Assembly (NCBI RefSeq): GCF_026262505.1
Contig: NC_067205.1
Span: forward strand, 6,882,001-6,946,000
Direction of reading: 5' to 3'
DNA: 64,000 nt
From: Trichomonas vaginalis G3
Lineage: Eukaryota; Parabasalia; Trichomonadida; Trichomonadidae
A model generated the notes under the pieces. The model did not search any database. It was not told the DNA's origin and saw nothing but the letters and a program-made list of their open reading frames with translations. This document shows, in pieces, positions 17,462-26,390 of this stretch. Made by a program: the position numbers and the translations under genes. Position 1 is the stretch's first letter. Each line of letters starts with the position of its first letter.

Positions 17462-17687
17462 TTACTTAACATAACCGCCTGCTGCCATAAGTCTTTGACG
17501 CCAACCCATACCAGCTAATGAAGGTTGACTTGGTTTAGTTTCCAAACTAAACTTTGGTTTTGGTTTATCTTCAGTTTTTGGGTTTTTCTTCTTCTATCGT
17601 TTTTCGTCACTTTTTCGGTTTCTCTGACTTTACTTCACTTGCAGGAACAGTTGTGTCGTCAACATCTTCATAAATATCATATGCCAT
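17462..17687 (-). pseudogene. Small charged element gene region, apparently broken
   Basis: The region begins with an ATG at 17,687 followed by an acidic N-terminal segment (MAYDIYEDVDDTTVPASEV). It ends in a segment with the pattern AGMGWRQRLMAAGGYVK at 17,464. In between, coding potential is interrupted by about one break. It lies in a row of small minus-strand genes (17.2-18.7 kb), probably minor virion or accessory proteins. Function unknown. Confidence 0.45.
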
Positions 17688-17782
17688 TTGTTTTGTTTTC
17701 CTTTCAACTTTTGTGTTTGTTGTAAAGTTTAGAATATTTCGACTCTAAGTCAATGAGATGTTCTATAATGAACTGTTTCAGG

Positions 17783-18043
17783 TCATGATATAAACCCATC
17801 TGTTGTCTCGAAAGCTCCTTCAGACTTCAATATTTTATTTGTGAGAGTCTGTTTCTTTTTTGAGATACTTGCCGTTCCATTTTTATGAAAAGTGACTTTG
17901 TAGTTAGGGTTTGTATTTCCAGACCTGGCACTTTCTATTATTGAATTTTTCTCTTCATCTGTAAGTTCTTTGACAGGTTTTGACAATGGTTCTGAACTTT
18001 TTGTTTGTGGTGTCAAATCTACCGTTTCAACTTCTTCGGTCAT
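17783..18043 (-). CDS. Small element protein of unknown function (86 aa)
   Basis: Begins MTEEVETVDLTPQTKSSEPL; an acidic, probably disordered N-terminal part is followed by a short globular region with a beta-hairpin pattern (NYKVTFHKNGTASISKK). Its leader (TTTTTTACTGAGATGAAATG) is the same, base for base, as that of the next upstream gene at 18,063-18,215, which argues that both are real and share expression control. Function unknown. Confidence 0.65.
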   Translation of the reverse strand: MTEEVETVDLTPQTKSSEPLSKPVKELTDEEKNSIIESARSGNTNPNYKVTFHKNGTASISKKKQTLTNKILKSEGAFETTDGFIS

Positions 18044-18062
18044 TTCATCTCAGTAAAAAATT

Positions 18063-18215
18063 TTAGTTTGGTTTGTTTTCAACTGGTTGTTGTTGTTTTT
18101 TAAGTCGGTCTAAAACTTCCTGAGGTATAGGAAGAACTTGACAAACACGTTGTGTAACTGCTGGAAGCCGACAAATCCATCTTGAACCCATTTGTCTCAA
18201 TGCTGTATTGTTCAT
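18063..18215 (-). CDS. Small basic element protein (50 aa)
   Basis: A short frame from ATG 18,215 (MNNTALRQMGSRWICRLPAV) to TAA at 18,063. It is arginine-containing with two Cys residues and a Gln/Lys-rich end. Support comes from its leader, which is identical to that of the gene at 17,783-18,043 (TTTTTTACTGAGATGAAATG), and from the tight spacing (19 bases to each neighbour). No family recognised. Confidence 0.6.
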   Translation of the reverse strand: MNNTALRQMGSRWICRLPAVTQRVCQVLPIPQEVLDRLKKQQQPVENKPN

Positions 18216-18234
18216 TTCATCTCAGTAAAAAACT

Positions 18235-18657
18235 TTACATTCCCCACGTTTGAGGCGGTTGAGGTTGGTTATTGTTTACCCATTGTTGTGCATGGTTATA
18301 TCCTCTGTTAAAGAATCTTTCACCTTGGTCCATATAGTGTCCTGCTTGGTTATAGTAGTCATTTGCTTGGTTATAGTAGTCATTTGCTTTGTTATAATAG
18401 TTTCCTGCTTGTCTTCCTACATTGTCCATCCATCCTTGAACTTTTCCTCTTGTTTCAGGATTTGGAATAAGATTTGTTGCATCTCGTGCTACATCCCAAC
18501 CTTTCTGTACAGTTTGTATAATAGGTTGTGCTTTCTCTTTCAGTATACCTAATGTACTCAAAATCTTCCTTCCAACCCCAAATACACCTCTGGCTATTGT
18601 TCCCACTGCGGGTAAAAATCTGGATGCAACTCCTGCTAATGCGCCAAATAAACCCAT
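18235..18657 (-). CDS. Membrane-active virion protein candidate, MGLFG N-terminus (140 aa)
   Basis: The product starts MGLFGALAGVASRFLPAVGT: a glycine at position 2 and an amphipathic, glycine- and alanine-rich N-terminal helix of about 35 residues. A helical middle follows, then an Asn/Tyr/Gln-rich tail with repeats of YYNQANDYYNQA. Amphipathic N-terminal helices on small capsid proteins serve membrane penetration in adenovirus (protein VI) and relatives. The element has a second such protein (21,909-22,151) and the other Polinton has two. The assignment is by physical pattern only. The gene is divergent from the integrase region, with a gap of 17 bases. Confidence 0.5.
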   Translation of the reverse strand: MGLFGALAGVASRFLPAVGTIARGVFGVGRKILSTLGILKEKAQPIIQTVQKGWDVARDATNLIPNPETRGKVQGWMDNVGRQAGNYYNKANDYYNQANDYYNQAGHYMDQGERFFNRGYNHAQQWVNNNQPQPPQTWGM

Positions 18658-18674
18658 TTCTTATAGGATAAAAA

Positions 18675-19635
18675 ATGACGAATCCAAACAAGGACCCCTA
18701 TGTTTCTAAAGCGACAAAGAAAGCACTCATGGTAAAAATCTTTAGTTCAACACCAAATGCTTGGTTTATGGATATCTTGGAAAACATTCCGAGAGTTAGA
18801 ACAGATGGACCACCATACTGGCTAATATTTGTCGGTCAAAACACAAGATACTGTGAAGCCATACCATTATGGTCCAAAAATATTTTAGATGTGAAAACTG
18901 CTTTGACAATATTCGTTGACAAATACCATCCAACAAAACTGACATCTGACTGTGAAAGTTCTTTCAAATCAGATGATGTAAAAAACTATCTGCGTTCAAA
19001 AAATGTAAACCAATATTTCATTGTCGACCAAAACCATTCTGCTCTTGGTGTCATTGACGGTTGTATAAAAATGTTAAGAGACTTAAACCAACCACAAGGT
19101 GGTGTAAGCGAAATGAAATGTCATATGACGAGAAATATAGACACTTCTCCATGGCAAAGATGAGACAAGTTTTAAATATTTACAATAGCCGTAAACAAAA
19201 AGGTTTGGGAAACCACTCCCCGAAGAAATGAAAAACAACCCTGACTTAGAGAAAGACTATATATTTAATAATTTAGTCAAAAGAGACAAACAAGAAAGAA
19301 TGCCGGGCTTCAAACTTCAGAAAGGTGACAAAGTAAAAATAGAAATACCTAAACGCGACCCATATGAAAATACTATTGACTATGACAACAATGGGAACCC
19401 GACAGGTACTCACATTCGTGTTCGTAAAAATAGAAGAAAGTATACAAGAGAATATTATGAAGTTTTAGGCAAACATGGCAAAATGTACACACTGCAAGCA
19501 GAAGATAAAACTACTATTGTCAGACCTCGTTTCAAACTTGTCAAAGTTCAAGGTGGTATACTTTCAAAGACAGTTCCTAACAAATATAAGACAACTCCTG
19601 ACGAATATGCTAAAGAAGTTGAAAATGACGACTAA
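18675..19635 (+). pseudogene. Retroviral-type (rve) integrase region, broken
   Basis: The region contains the RNase H-like integrase core with its first Asp in NAWFMDILENI, the second in KLTSDCESSF, and the third acidic position as Asp in ALGVIDGCIKMLRDL. Further on is a beta-rich C-terminal domain (YYEVLGKHGKMYTLQAEDKT). The integrase of the second element (46,828-48,363) has the same order and also Asp at the third position. It would insert the element into host DNA with a short target duplication. The region looks broken, with about one break. Confidence 0.8.
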
Positions 19636-21036
19636 GCATTTCTATACCATGCGTAAACTGTCATGTAAGGTGGCATGTATTCTTTACTTTGTCCCGTTGT
19701 TTGCGTATATCCTGAAACGTGATGTGTATGGTTTCCTCCTCCCTCAGTGTTACTCCAGTAACAATTTATAGCAAACTTAACGTCGTCTTTAACATCATAT
19801 CCTTTACCTTTTATCATTGCTGACCAATCCCAATATCTATGCTTATGCCAACCTGCTTGAGATGTACTTAAATCTATGTAGTGACTGTGTGCAGGTAAAT
19901 TTTCACCTGAAATCGTTTTACTTCCACCTGTTTCCTTTGAAGAGTTTGCACAATACAAAAACCTGTCGACTATTTGAGTCCAAGTTCCAAAACCCAGAAC
20001 TGTTTCTGGTCTGGTAGAGTTCATTGACGTATAAATAGAGCCTATAGGATATAATGTTTGAAGCATTTCTGTCTTTAATGTTTGAAGCTCTGTTTTGTCT
20101 GCTTTCTTGTCATATAAATCTTGAGCAGTGAATTTAATATTATGTTCATCCTTCATGACATAAACATCTTTACATCTAATGTTTTTCATCGTCGTTATGT
20201 CGTCATCCGATGTTAAACCTTGTGGAAAGTTAGGAGGTTTACAATATAATGCATCCCCACCAGTTCCTTCAACCGTTCCTTCAATACTTTCTATAGCAAC
20301 AGTTGTAAAACTTGTATGTGTATGAGTCTTATTTGCTTTCTTCTCTAACTCATCGTTAACATAAGTTTTATCTGCTTTAAGGTCTAAACATCCTGAAACC
20401 AATCCTGTATCAGCTTTAGTTTTTTAAAATCTTCGATGTCCATTCATGATACCATTCAGCCCTTTCTATAATTTCATTATCTTTTTCATCCACATATTCC
20501 TTATCCCTTCTTCTCTAACTTACTAGCCACATATTCCTTCACGCTTTCTTTTCAAGGCTAACTTTAAGTCTGTTATTTCAGATATAGAATGTGTATGAGT
20601 CTTTTTAGAATATTCGTTTTCAGCTTCTCGTCACTTCACTTGACATTTTATTGTCAACATATGTTTTGTCTGCTATCAGGATGAGTATGTTCTTTTGTTG
20701 CATAAGCATTGTTAGCTCTTTCTTCTTCTTTTGCTATTGCATCGTCTACATATTCTTTGTCAGCTTTGTTGTCAACATCTGCTTTCAAAAGAAGTTCATT
20801 TATAGGTTTCTCGTTTAAAGTTCCTTTGTTGGATTTATACAGACAGTATTGTTCTTCTTGTCTTGAAATAGAAACTCATCTGTCATTGGGTTTAATGTCA
20901 GTTTTAAGTTTCCTTCTTTCAATGACTCAGATATCTTAGAAATAGTTTGAAAAGTTTGTTGTGTTCTTATTTAGAGCTTGCATAATGAGTTGTCGTTGTG
21001 TTGTATTTCTCTCATAGACGCTGTTTCATTTGACAT
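19632..21036 (-). pseudogene. Fibre-like gene region with phage tail-fibre-type C-terminal domain
   Basis: The part at 19,632-20,402 is open for 256 codons. It carries shaft repeats (KADKTYVNDELEKKANK, KKADKTELQTLKTEM) and then a tip domain of about 140 residues: YPIGSIYTSMNSTRPE, GFGTWTQIVDRFLYCAN, ENLPAHSHYIDLS, GGGNHTHHVSGY and YMPPYMTVYAWYRNA. This order (YPIGSIY, FG-x-W, DRFL, His-rich metal-binding pairs, MPPY-x-VY-x-W-R) is that of phage tail-fibre receptor-binding tips of the T4 gp10/gp12 collar kind. The region upstream to the ATG at 21,036 holds more shaft-like coding remains and is broken, with several breaks. The product would bind a host receptor. Confidence 0.75.
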
Positions 21037-21054
21037 TTTTATTCTAGATAAAAT

Positions 21055-21901
21055 ATGCTTCCAATAGAAAAAGAAAATTCAAGAGTTGCTACAACTAAAC
21101 CATTAGATGAACTTTTTACTAATGTCGGTCAAAAGTTTGAGACAGAGACCGTAAAGCATGAAGGCTATCGTTTTGACTACCCATTAAGATGGCTAAGAGA
21201 CCCATCTGTCACAAAAGCTATTGGCTTTCGTAGAATGAAGTTCATTTCAGAAGCCATACATGGTTTCCCATTTACGGTCGGTTTTTGAAGTTCGATACTA
21301 TAACAAGAAAAACGTATGTATGAGAAATTTGAACAGGGAAAACTTTTACAAGTTAGTTTGCTTGTAAACTTAGAAACAACTCTTCAAGCTTTTCAAGAAA
21401 AAATAAACGATATCTATATCGAATATGCAAAACAGTATAACATTGACGAAGGAAATACCATCTCGATATTATTTATGACAGGAAAAATGCAACTGTTAAA
21501 ATCAATAGAATAGAAGACCTTGGAGAAAACGTTTATATTTCTACAAAATATATAACAACTTGGCATGGTATAGATTTTATGAGGATGTTAAATCAGCCTG
21601 CAGCATATCCAGTACACCCAGACTTTTATGAAGTCGAAAACCCTAATGGAACATATGAAAATGTTTTCGACCAAGATGCTATTATTGTTCATGCTTCATT
21701 TTCTGGCGCCCAAAACTCTTTCTTATGCTTGGCAAATGACTTTTACGAAAAACCTACAAAGTTATACGAACCACCAAGTGGAAGTATTTCAGACTTTCAA
21801 GTATGGTTTACTACAGATGGAAAAAAAGAATAATTCCATTATACCATGCGTTTTACTTAGAACTTAGTTTCATATACAACTACTATCGAACGGTAAAAAT
21901 A
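21055..21901 (+). pseudogene. Broken copy of the 286-aa element family
   Basis: The region is a paralog of the gene at 16,173-17,033: it starts MLPIEKENSRVATTKPLDEL and includes FDYPLRWLRDPSVTKAIGFR and, near the end, EPPSGSISDFQVWFTTDG. It looks broken, with several breaks. It is divergent from the fibre-like region, with a gap of 18 bases between the two ATGs, so they shared a promoter region (ATTCTAGATAAAATATG). Confidence 0.8.
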
Positions 21902-21908
21902 TAATTTT

Positions 21909-22151
21909 TTAATACGGTTGAGGTGTTGGATTTGGTTGCCAACTAGACTGTGGTGCAGGTTCAGGCTGTTGTATAACAGGAGCTTGTTCTTCTGGTTCAG
22001 GGTCTTTAGGTATAATACCAACGAACTGACCTACCCTTTTACCAATATTTTTGACTCCGTTCCAAATTCCTCTTCCTACGGTTTTTATTCCATTCCATAT
22101 ACCTCTTCCAACATTTCGAAAGAAGTTTCCTATCTTACTGAAGAAACCCAT
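21909..22151 (-). CDS. Small amphipathic protein, MGFFS N-terminus (80 aa)
   Basis: Begins MGFFSKIGNFFRNVGRGIWN. The first 45 residues are a strongly amphipathic, basic and aromatic stretch with an internal duplication (GRGIWNGIKTV / GRGIWNGVKNI). The rest is a Pro/Gln/Glu-rich tail. The layout is like that of membrane-lytic virion peptides and of the small proteins at 40,022-40,503 of the second element. A glycine follows Met1, as in N-myristoylated proteins, but this is not proven. Function is inferred from physical properties only. Confidence 0.6.
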   Translation of the reverse strand: MGFFSKIGNFFRNVGRGIWNGIKTVGRGIWNGVKNIGKRVGQFVGIIPKDPEPEEQAPVIQQPEPAPQSSWQPNPTPQPY

Positions 22152-22169
22152 TTTACTATATGTAAAAAT

Positions 22170-22532
22170 CTAATGTCCGCCTAGTCTCTTACGTTTCCTG
22201 TTGAGTTCCATAGCATTCTTTAACTGGAGCTCATACATTCTGTTTCTCCTCTGGTAGAAAACATATTCTGGGTCAACTCCTGTGTTCGCGTCATCTGCAT
22301 AAAGTTGTTTATATCCCACTTCAGGGTTTGTATAAAACTCTTTCCATCTCATATTTGCATACCATGGTGGCAAACCTAACGCAGCGTCATTTGACATGGC
22401 AGTTTGCATTTGTACATCTGTTGGCACTTGACCATAGTTTGCCATTGCAGTTTGTATTCTAACTTCATTTGGAATATTCTCTGGGTTTGGTTGTCCAGGT
22501 TGCTGTGCATTCGCTAAGTTCTGTGCGTCCAT
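22170..22532 (-). CDS. Element protein with basic C-terminus (120 aa)
   Basis: Starts with TTAAATG at 22,532 (MDAQNLANAQQPGQPNPENI). The N-terminal half has a duplicated motif (VRIQTAMANYGQVP, VQMQTAMSNDAALG). The C-terminal half is a helix ending in a strongly basic stretch (MELNRKRKRLGGH), which could bind DNA or serve as a nuclear signal. It sits between an amphipathic protein gene and a small membrane protein gene on the same strand, in a row of probable minor virion proteins. Family not recognised. Confidence 0.65.
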   Translation of the reverse strand: MDAQNLANAQQPGQPNPENIPNEVRIQTAMANYGQVPTDVQMQTAMSNDAALGLPPWYANMRWKEFYTNPEVGYKQLYADDANTGVDPEYVFYQRRNRMYELQLKNAMELNRKRKRLGGH

Positions 22533-22555
22533 TTAATATTAGATAAAAATATCTC

Positions 22556-22687
22556 TTACGAGTACATATACTGAACATTTGCAGGCATTGGTTCATCTTC
22601 ATATTCTCTGTACTTTTCTGCCACGTCAAAGAAATAAATGACACAATGGAAAAAACCTAAAACAAGTAGTCCTATTTCAAACCACAT
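22556..22687 (-). CDS. Small single-span membrane protein (43 aa)
   Basis: A short frame from ATG 22,687 (MWFEIGLLVLGFFHCVIYFF) to TAA at 22,556. Residues 2-21 form a clear hydrophobic membrane span; the rest is acidic (VAEKYREYEDEPMPANV). Its start overlaps the 3' end of the methyltransferase region by 16 bases, typical of compact viral gene order. No family recognised. Confidence 0.55.
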   Translation of the reverse strand: MWFEIGLLVLGFFHCVIYFFDVAEKYREYEDEPMPANVQYMYS

Positions 22688-23489
22688 TTACTTACTAATA
22701 AAATTTCTTTGTTATGACACTTTCTCCGGTTTATAGGACCTCTCTCATATTCTATCTTGTCATATCTAAACTCATAGTCATGTATGTCCTCTAACCATCT
22801 CATAACGGTTTCCAAACCACTTTTATCGGATGTAAAGTAAAAGCATGGATGGTTATGTAAAACGTCTAAAGTTTCTAAAGAGTCTCTCAAAGTCCAGTCT
22901 ACTTGGTATTGAAAATCCCATGTGTTATAGAACGGCGGGTCCACTATAAAGAAAACATTTTCCTTGTCTTTATATTTTTCATACAACTCTGTCCAATAAC
23001 ATCTCACAAACTCTATACCCTCAATATATTTTTCTATGTCCTCTTTGAAAACATTTGTATAGTTAAGATATAAAACTTTTGACATAAGTGTTTCAATGTC
23101 ATGAACTCTTATAGAACCACTATATAATAGTCTAGCAGATATACTATCCCAGTCTATATATTCTGCTTTTTTCAAAACCTCTCTCACAATATTTTTCTTA
23201 TCTAATGGTATACGTTCCATCTTACCTATAGGTATCTTTTCTTTTAACTCTTCAATATATTGTTTGTGTCTGGAATATGTTTGAGACGGTTCATATAGTT
23301 GTCGAAGTCATTGCATATAATCTTTGAGTCTGGGAATATTGTATGGCACAAATGGGATATATAGAAACTTCCACCGAACAAATCTACAAATGTTAGACCA
23401 TTCGGTAGTTTCTTAAGTTCTCTCAATATAATATCTTTACATTTACTCTTATTTCCAAAGAACGGTAATGGAGGTTTTGTAAAATTCAT
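22672..23489 (-). pseudogene. D12-class (Dam-like) adenine-N6 DNA methyltransferase region, broken
   Basis: The N-terminal part, from ATG 23,489 (TATAAATG context), has PPLPFFGNKSKCKD and FVDLFGGSFYISHL, the S-adenosylmethionine-binding motif of D12 methyltransferases, followed by IICNDFDNYMN. The later part has the catalytic-type motif FFIVDPPFYNTWDF. The enzyme would methylate adenine in DNA of the element or of the host; 6mA is known to be common in trichomonads. The region looks broken, with about one break. No matching restriction enzyme is visible. Confidence 0.8.
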
Positions 23490-23586
23490 TTATATATAAT
23501 AATAAAAATGTTTTTCCCTGAAAAGTGACAGAAAAGTGACAAAACATGAAAACATATATAATTTGTGAAAAGTGAAACATTATATA

Positions 23587-23718
23587 ATGTTTTCGACCCA
23601 GAAGAAGGCTTCTTCCCAGAAGCAATGGAGGAAGAAGAAGAGTCCTCCGAATTCACACCAGAAGACTAACAATTTTCCGAATAAAAACTTCATTTATACT
23701 AAACATCTTCGGGGCTAG
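23587..23718 (+). CDS. Tiny basic ORF near the element end (43 aa), doubtful
   Basis: A frame from ATG 23,587 (MFSTQKKASSQKQWRKKKSP) to TAG inside the terminal hairpin. It is very basic. Upstream are three copies of GAAAAGTGA (23,520-23,575). The sequence is purine-rich, so another frame is open too (acidic), and neither can be proven. Confidence 0.2.
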   Translation: MFSTQKKASSQKQWRKKKSPPNSHQKTNNFPNKNFIYTKHLRG

Positions 23719-23743
23719 AGGGCACGAAGTGCCTGGAAGCCCC
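23711..23743. repeat. GC-rich hairpin followed by T-run at the inferred right end of element 1
   Basis: GGGGCT pairs with AGCCCC, and an inner GGCAC pairs with GTGCC around GAA. Nine or ten T residues follow at 23,749-23,758. It stands out from AT-rich surroundings. It could be part of the terminal repeat of the element or a terminator-like structure. Confidence 0.6.
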
Positions 23744-24907
23744 ACTACCTTTTTTTTAATTAACTTCGATTGATTGATTTTGACTAGGAAATTCTCAAAA
23801 TGAAAAATAATCGCAAGTAAAATCGATAAATTGTAATGAGTATGAATTAATTTCATAGCATTTATTTGTTCTTATATTATTCAGTCAAAATTTTTTAAAA
23901 TTGTATTTTGAAATATTTCCTTAAGTTTATGATAACAGCATAGGGTTCATCCATTGTATTGACTCAATATACCAAATTTGAATCCATATAATACAATACT
24001 GAATCCATAAAAATTTCAAAAAAACAAATTCTTAATTTATAGAAATCTACATGTTCTAATTGGCATATGGAATCAATATAATCATTTGAATATAAATTGG
24101 CATATATAATTAACTTCGATTGAGAAATAAATCATTTCTAAGAACTCGGGAACTTGGTATATTATCAAAAATGGATGACAGTTAATTACTTTTCTATGAA
24201 TAATTTCGTTTGAAACAGTACTCCGGATCAAAAAAATTCCTGAATTTTGTTCAAAGATAATCAAAAGATTTTCCAGAAACAATATAGTACTCTCAAAATC
24301 TTAGGTTCGGCCTCAGAAAAATTTATGTACGAAAATTTTCTCTAATTAAGTAGTGCATATTATTCTAATTAATATTTTATAAAAATATAGTTTGAATGAA
24401 AATCGATTATTTTCTTGATTGATACCTATCCAAAGTTATAAAGCATACAGTATTCATTTTTGCAAAAATCTCGGGAACATAATCCGCTCAATTTTATTTG
24501 AGAAATTCGTAAACTATTCAAAATTGAGAGCCATGTTCCCGAGAATATTGCATTACTATAGTTTACAAAGGAAATGTATGAGATAATGTCCAACACATTC
24601 TGCGATTTGTTAACATATTTCCAATAAAATTTTGAAAAGTTCGGAGTTAAACAAATTTCCTGTAAATATTTTAACAAATTATAAAGAAAAAATTAAAAAT
24701 AAAGATTAGAAACTGAAATCTTTTCAATTGCTCATATTTAATTAATGTTAAACGTGTTATGTATGTTTTTATAATTTACTTACTTTAAATATTTTACTGT
24801 AAACTAAATTGCTATGGTTTAGGTTTGGTAATGTTTTTCTTCCTAATAATGTGCAATATAGGCTTAACAATATTCATGTTAAAAGAGATCCCACGGAGAA
24901 AATATTA

Positions 24908-25152
24908 TTTCCCATCCACTTTTATTTATTTTGTTTTTGTCTCTCCTCCTGTAGAGACAAATGAGTGAATGAAATTTTGAATAAAAATATTTTTTGCATT
25001 GTTATGAATTAAGCTTAGCAATGATTTTCTTCCTCAGATCTTAAAAAATTAGCGATATTCTAGTTACTTTTCCCTTCCATTTTATTTATTTGGTTAATGT
25101 TTTCCCTCCTGTAGAGAAAAATGAGTATATGAAATTTTGAATAAAAATATTT
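24908..25152. repeat. Imperfect direct duplication with covarying hairpin
   Basis: Copies at about 24,908-24,993 and 25,071-25,152 share CTCCTGTAGAG, ATGAAATTTTGAATAAAAAT and flanking bases. In copy one GTCTCT pairs with AGAGAC across CCTCCTGT. In copy two the same arms are changed to TTCCCT and AGAGAA, keeping most pairs. Confidence 0.6.
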
Positions 25153-25293
25153 TCAAAGAAATTGAATGGTGATCAGATTTGTGTCAGTGTAGTCAGATTG
25201 AGTCGAAAAGATCTAGACAATAGAATCTGCAATAAAAATAGGCCTGGACAAAATCGAGAAAAACATTACCGTGCGGTAAAACAGGGTCAAAAA

Positions 25294-25322
25294 AATCGCG
25301 CCTCGGCGGCTCCACCGCCTCG
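25294..25322. repeat. GC-rich hairpin in AT-rich DNA
   Basis: GGCGG and CCGCC pair across CTCCA, flanked by repeated CCTCGGC. It is isolated in AT-rich host DNA. Confidence 0.5.
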
Positions 25323-25353
25323 GCACTATTAAGTGCGCATAATATTTAATATG

Positions 25354-25437
25354 TCCTTCTTCTTTTTTTTTCTTTTCCTTCTTCCTTCCCTTTCCCTCTT
25401 CCTCTCCTTTTCCCTCTTTCCTTCTCCTTCTCTTTTT
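25354..25437. repeat. 84-base uninterrupted pyrimidine run
   Basis: A pure C/T tract of 84 bases, directly before the hairpin array. Such tracts can form triplex DNA; a simple-sequence origin by slippage is also possible. Confidence 0.9.
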
Positions 25438-25464
25438 ACATCAATGTCGAAGATCTTCGAATAT

Positions 25465-26185
25465 GATTGTTGGAAAAGCATCTATTTCAGATAATGGATG
25501 CCTTTCTAACAGTCAATATACGATGATCCTGGTTGAATTGTTCTCAAAAAGCCTGAAATGGTTCTTTGCTGATCATTCAATGCTGGACAGGTAATCATTG
25601 TTGTCAAAACCTGTCTTTATGCATGTAGGCTTTCAGGTATATGGATTTACACTATCAAATAGCAAAGTTGTTCCGAATTCTTCGAAATAATGGAAGGACT
25701 CGAAACAACTTTGCTTGTTGACGATACAGATGTATTACTTTGCATTAATACTATGCTAAGCTGTGTAGAAAGTTCGATTATAGCTGTTTTGCTCTGGGAT
25801 CTTTCATCTTATGATGAGAGAAATCAAAGCAAAACATCTCTAATGAGTTTGTTTTCACTCATTTGTATGTAGGCTTTTAGTTTGATTGGAGCTGCTTCAC
25901 AATGAGATCACTCATCAATTGTTGAGGGAGATCATAACAAAGCAGCTCCAATGTATATGCTCGCATCAATCGGGTTGTATGCGTTGTAATGTCAGCTTGT
26001 GGTTCGTTTGAGGATGCTTCACAATGATATCTCTCATCAATTGATGAGGGAGATCATAGTAAAACACCCCCAATGATAATACTTGCTTTAGTATGACTGT
26101 AGAATGCTGTAGCTTTAGTATATGATTCGATGATCAAGAAGTTCTGGATTCCCAACGAGTCAAATGAGAATTCCAGAGCTTCTTG
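25465..26185. repeat. Array of at least seven imperfect hairpins of 50-66 nt
   Basis: Hairpins at 25465-25514, about 25528-25590, 25661-25715, 25782-25839, 25886-25951, 26008-26073 and 26135-26185, the later ones spaced about 105-120 bases. Stems are 12-29 bp with G-U-compatible pairs and small internal loops. Examples are GATTGTTGGAAAAGCATC with GATGCCTTTCTAACAGTC, and AGCAAAGTTGTTCCGA with TCGAAACAACTTTGCT. Linkers share a loose pattern (GTAGGCTTT, AGTTTGATT). Hairpins 5 and 6 are clear paralogs; hairpin 4 is more distant. The layout is like a cluster of small-RNA precursors; palindromic mobile elements are an alternative. Confidence 0.7.
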
Positions 26186-26249
26186 TCATATATGAAAGTT
26201 GAGGTTCCTGGGTTGAAGTTATAACAAGAAGGTATAAGTGAGTACGTAA

Positions 26250-26267
26250 GCTCGGCATTCGCCGAGC
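26250..26267. repeat. Perfect 7-bp-stem GC hairpin
   Basis: GCTCGGC and GCCGAGC are exact complements around ATTC, followed by an A-rich stretch. It lies just after the hairpin array and might end its transcript. Confidence 0.65.
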
Positions 26268-26390
26268 GAATTAAAAAATTAACGTATGAATTTTTATATT
26301 TTTTGAAAAAACCAAAATTTATAAATTTTACTGTATTTATATAAGTAAACATTTTTTAACTTTATTTTAAAAATTCTTTAGGTATATCGT

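Larger units (their letters stand above)
1..23750. mobile_element. Polinton-like (Maverick-type) element 1, left end outside the window
   Basis: A contiguous block of about 30 genes and gene remains with a virus-like set: major capsid region, penton-like protein, A32-type packaging ATPase, SF3/D5-like helicase region, retroviral-type integrase region, D12 adenine methyltransferase region, KilA-N and T5orf172 proteins and a fibre-like gene. The first gene is open to the left edge, so the element starts outside the window. The right end is inferred at about 23,750, after a GC-rich hairpin; the sequence AGGTAGTGGGGC read inward there loosely resembles the inward AGTAGTAGG end of the second element. 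It looks broken, with about six to ten breaks spread over several genes. No PolB gene is visible. It seems older than the second element, but this cannot be dated without its other end. Confidence 0.85.

Noticed and set aside
23653-23856. Minus-strand frame across the inferred right end of element 1
   Set aside because: It spans the GC hairpin and T-run and mixes element and host sequence; no domain seen.
25690-25872. Small open frame inside the hairpin array
   Set aside because: It runs through hairpin arms that explain the sequence better, and has no coding support.
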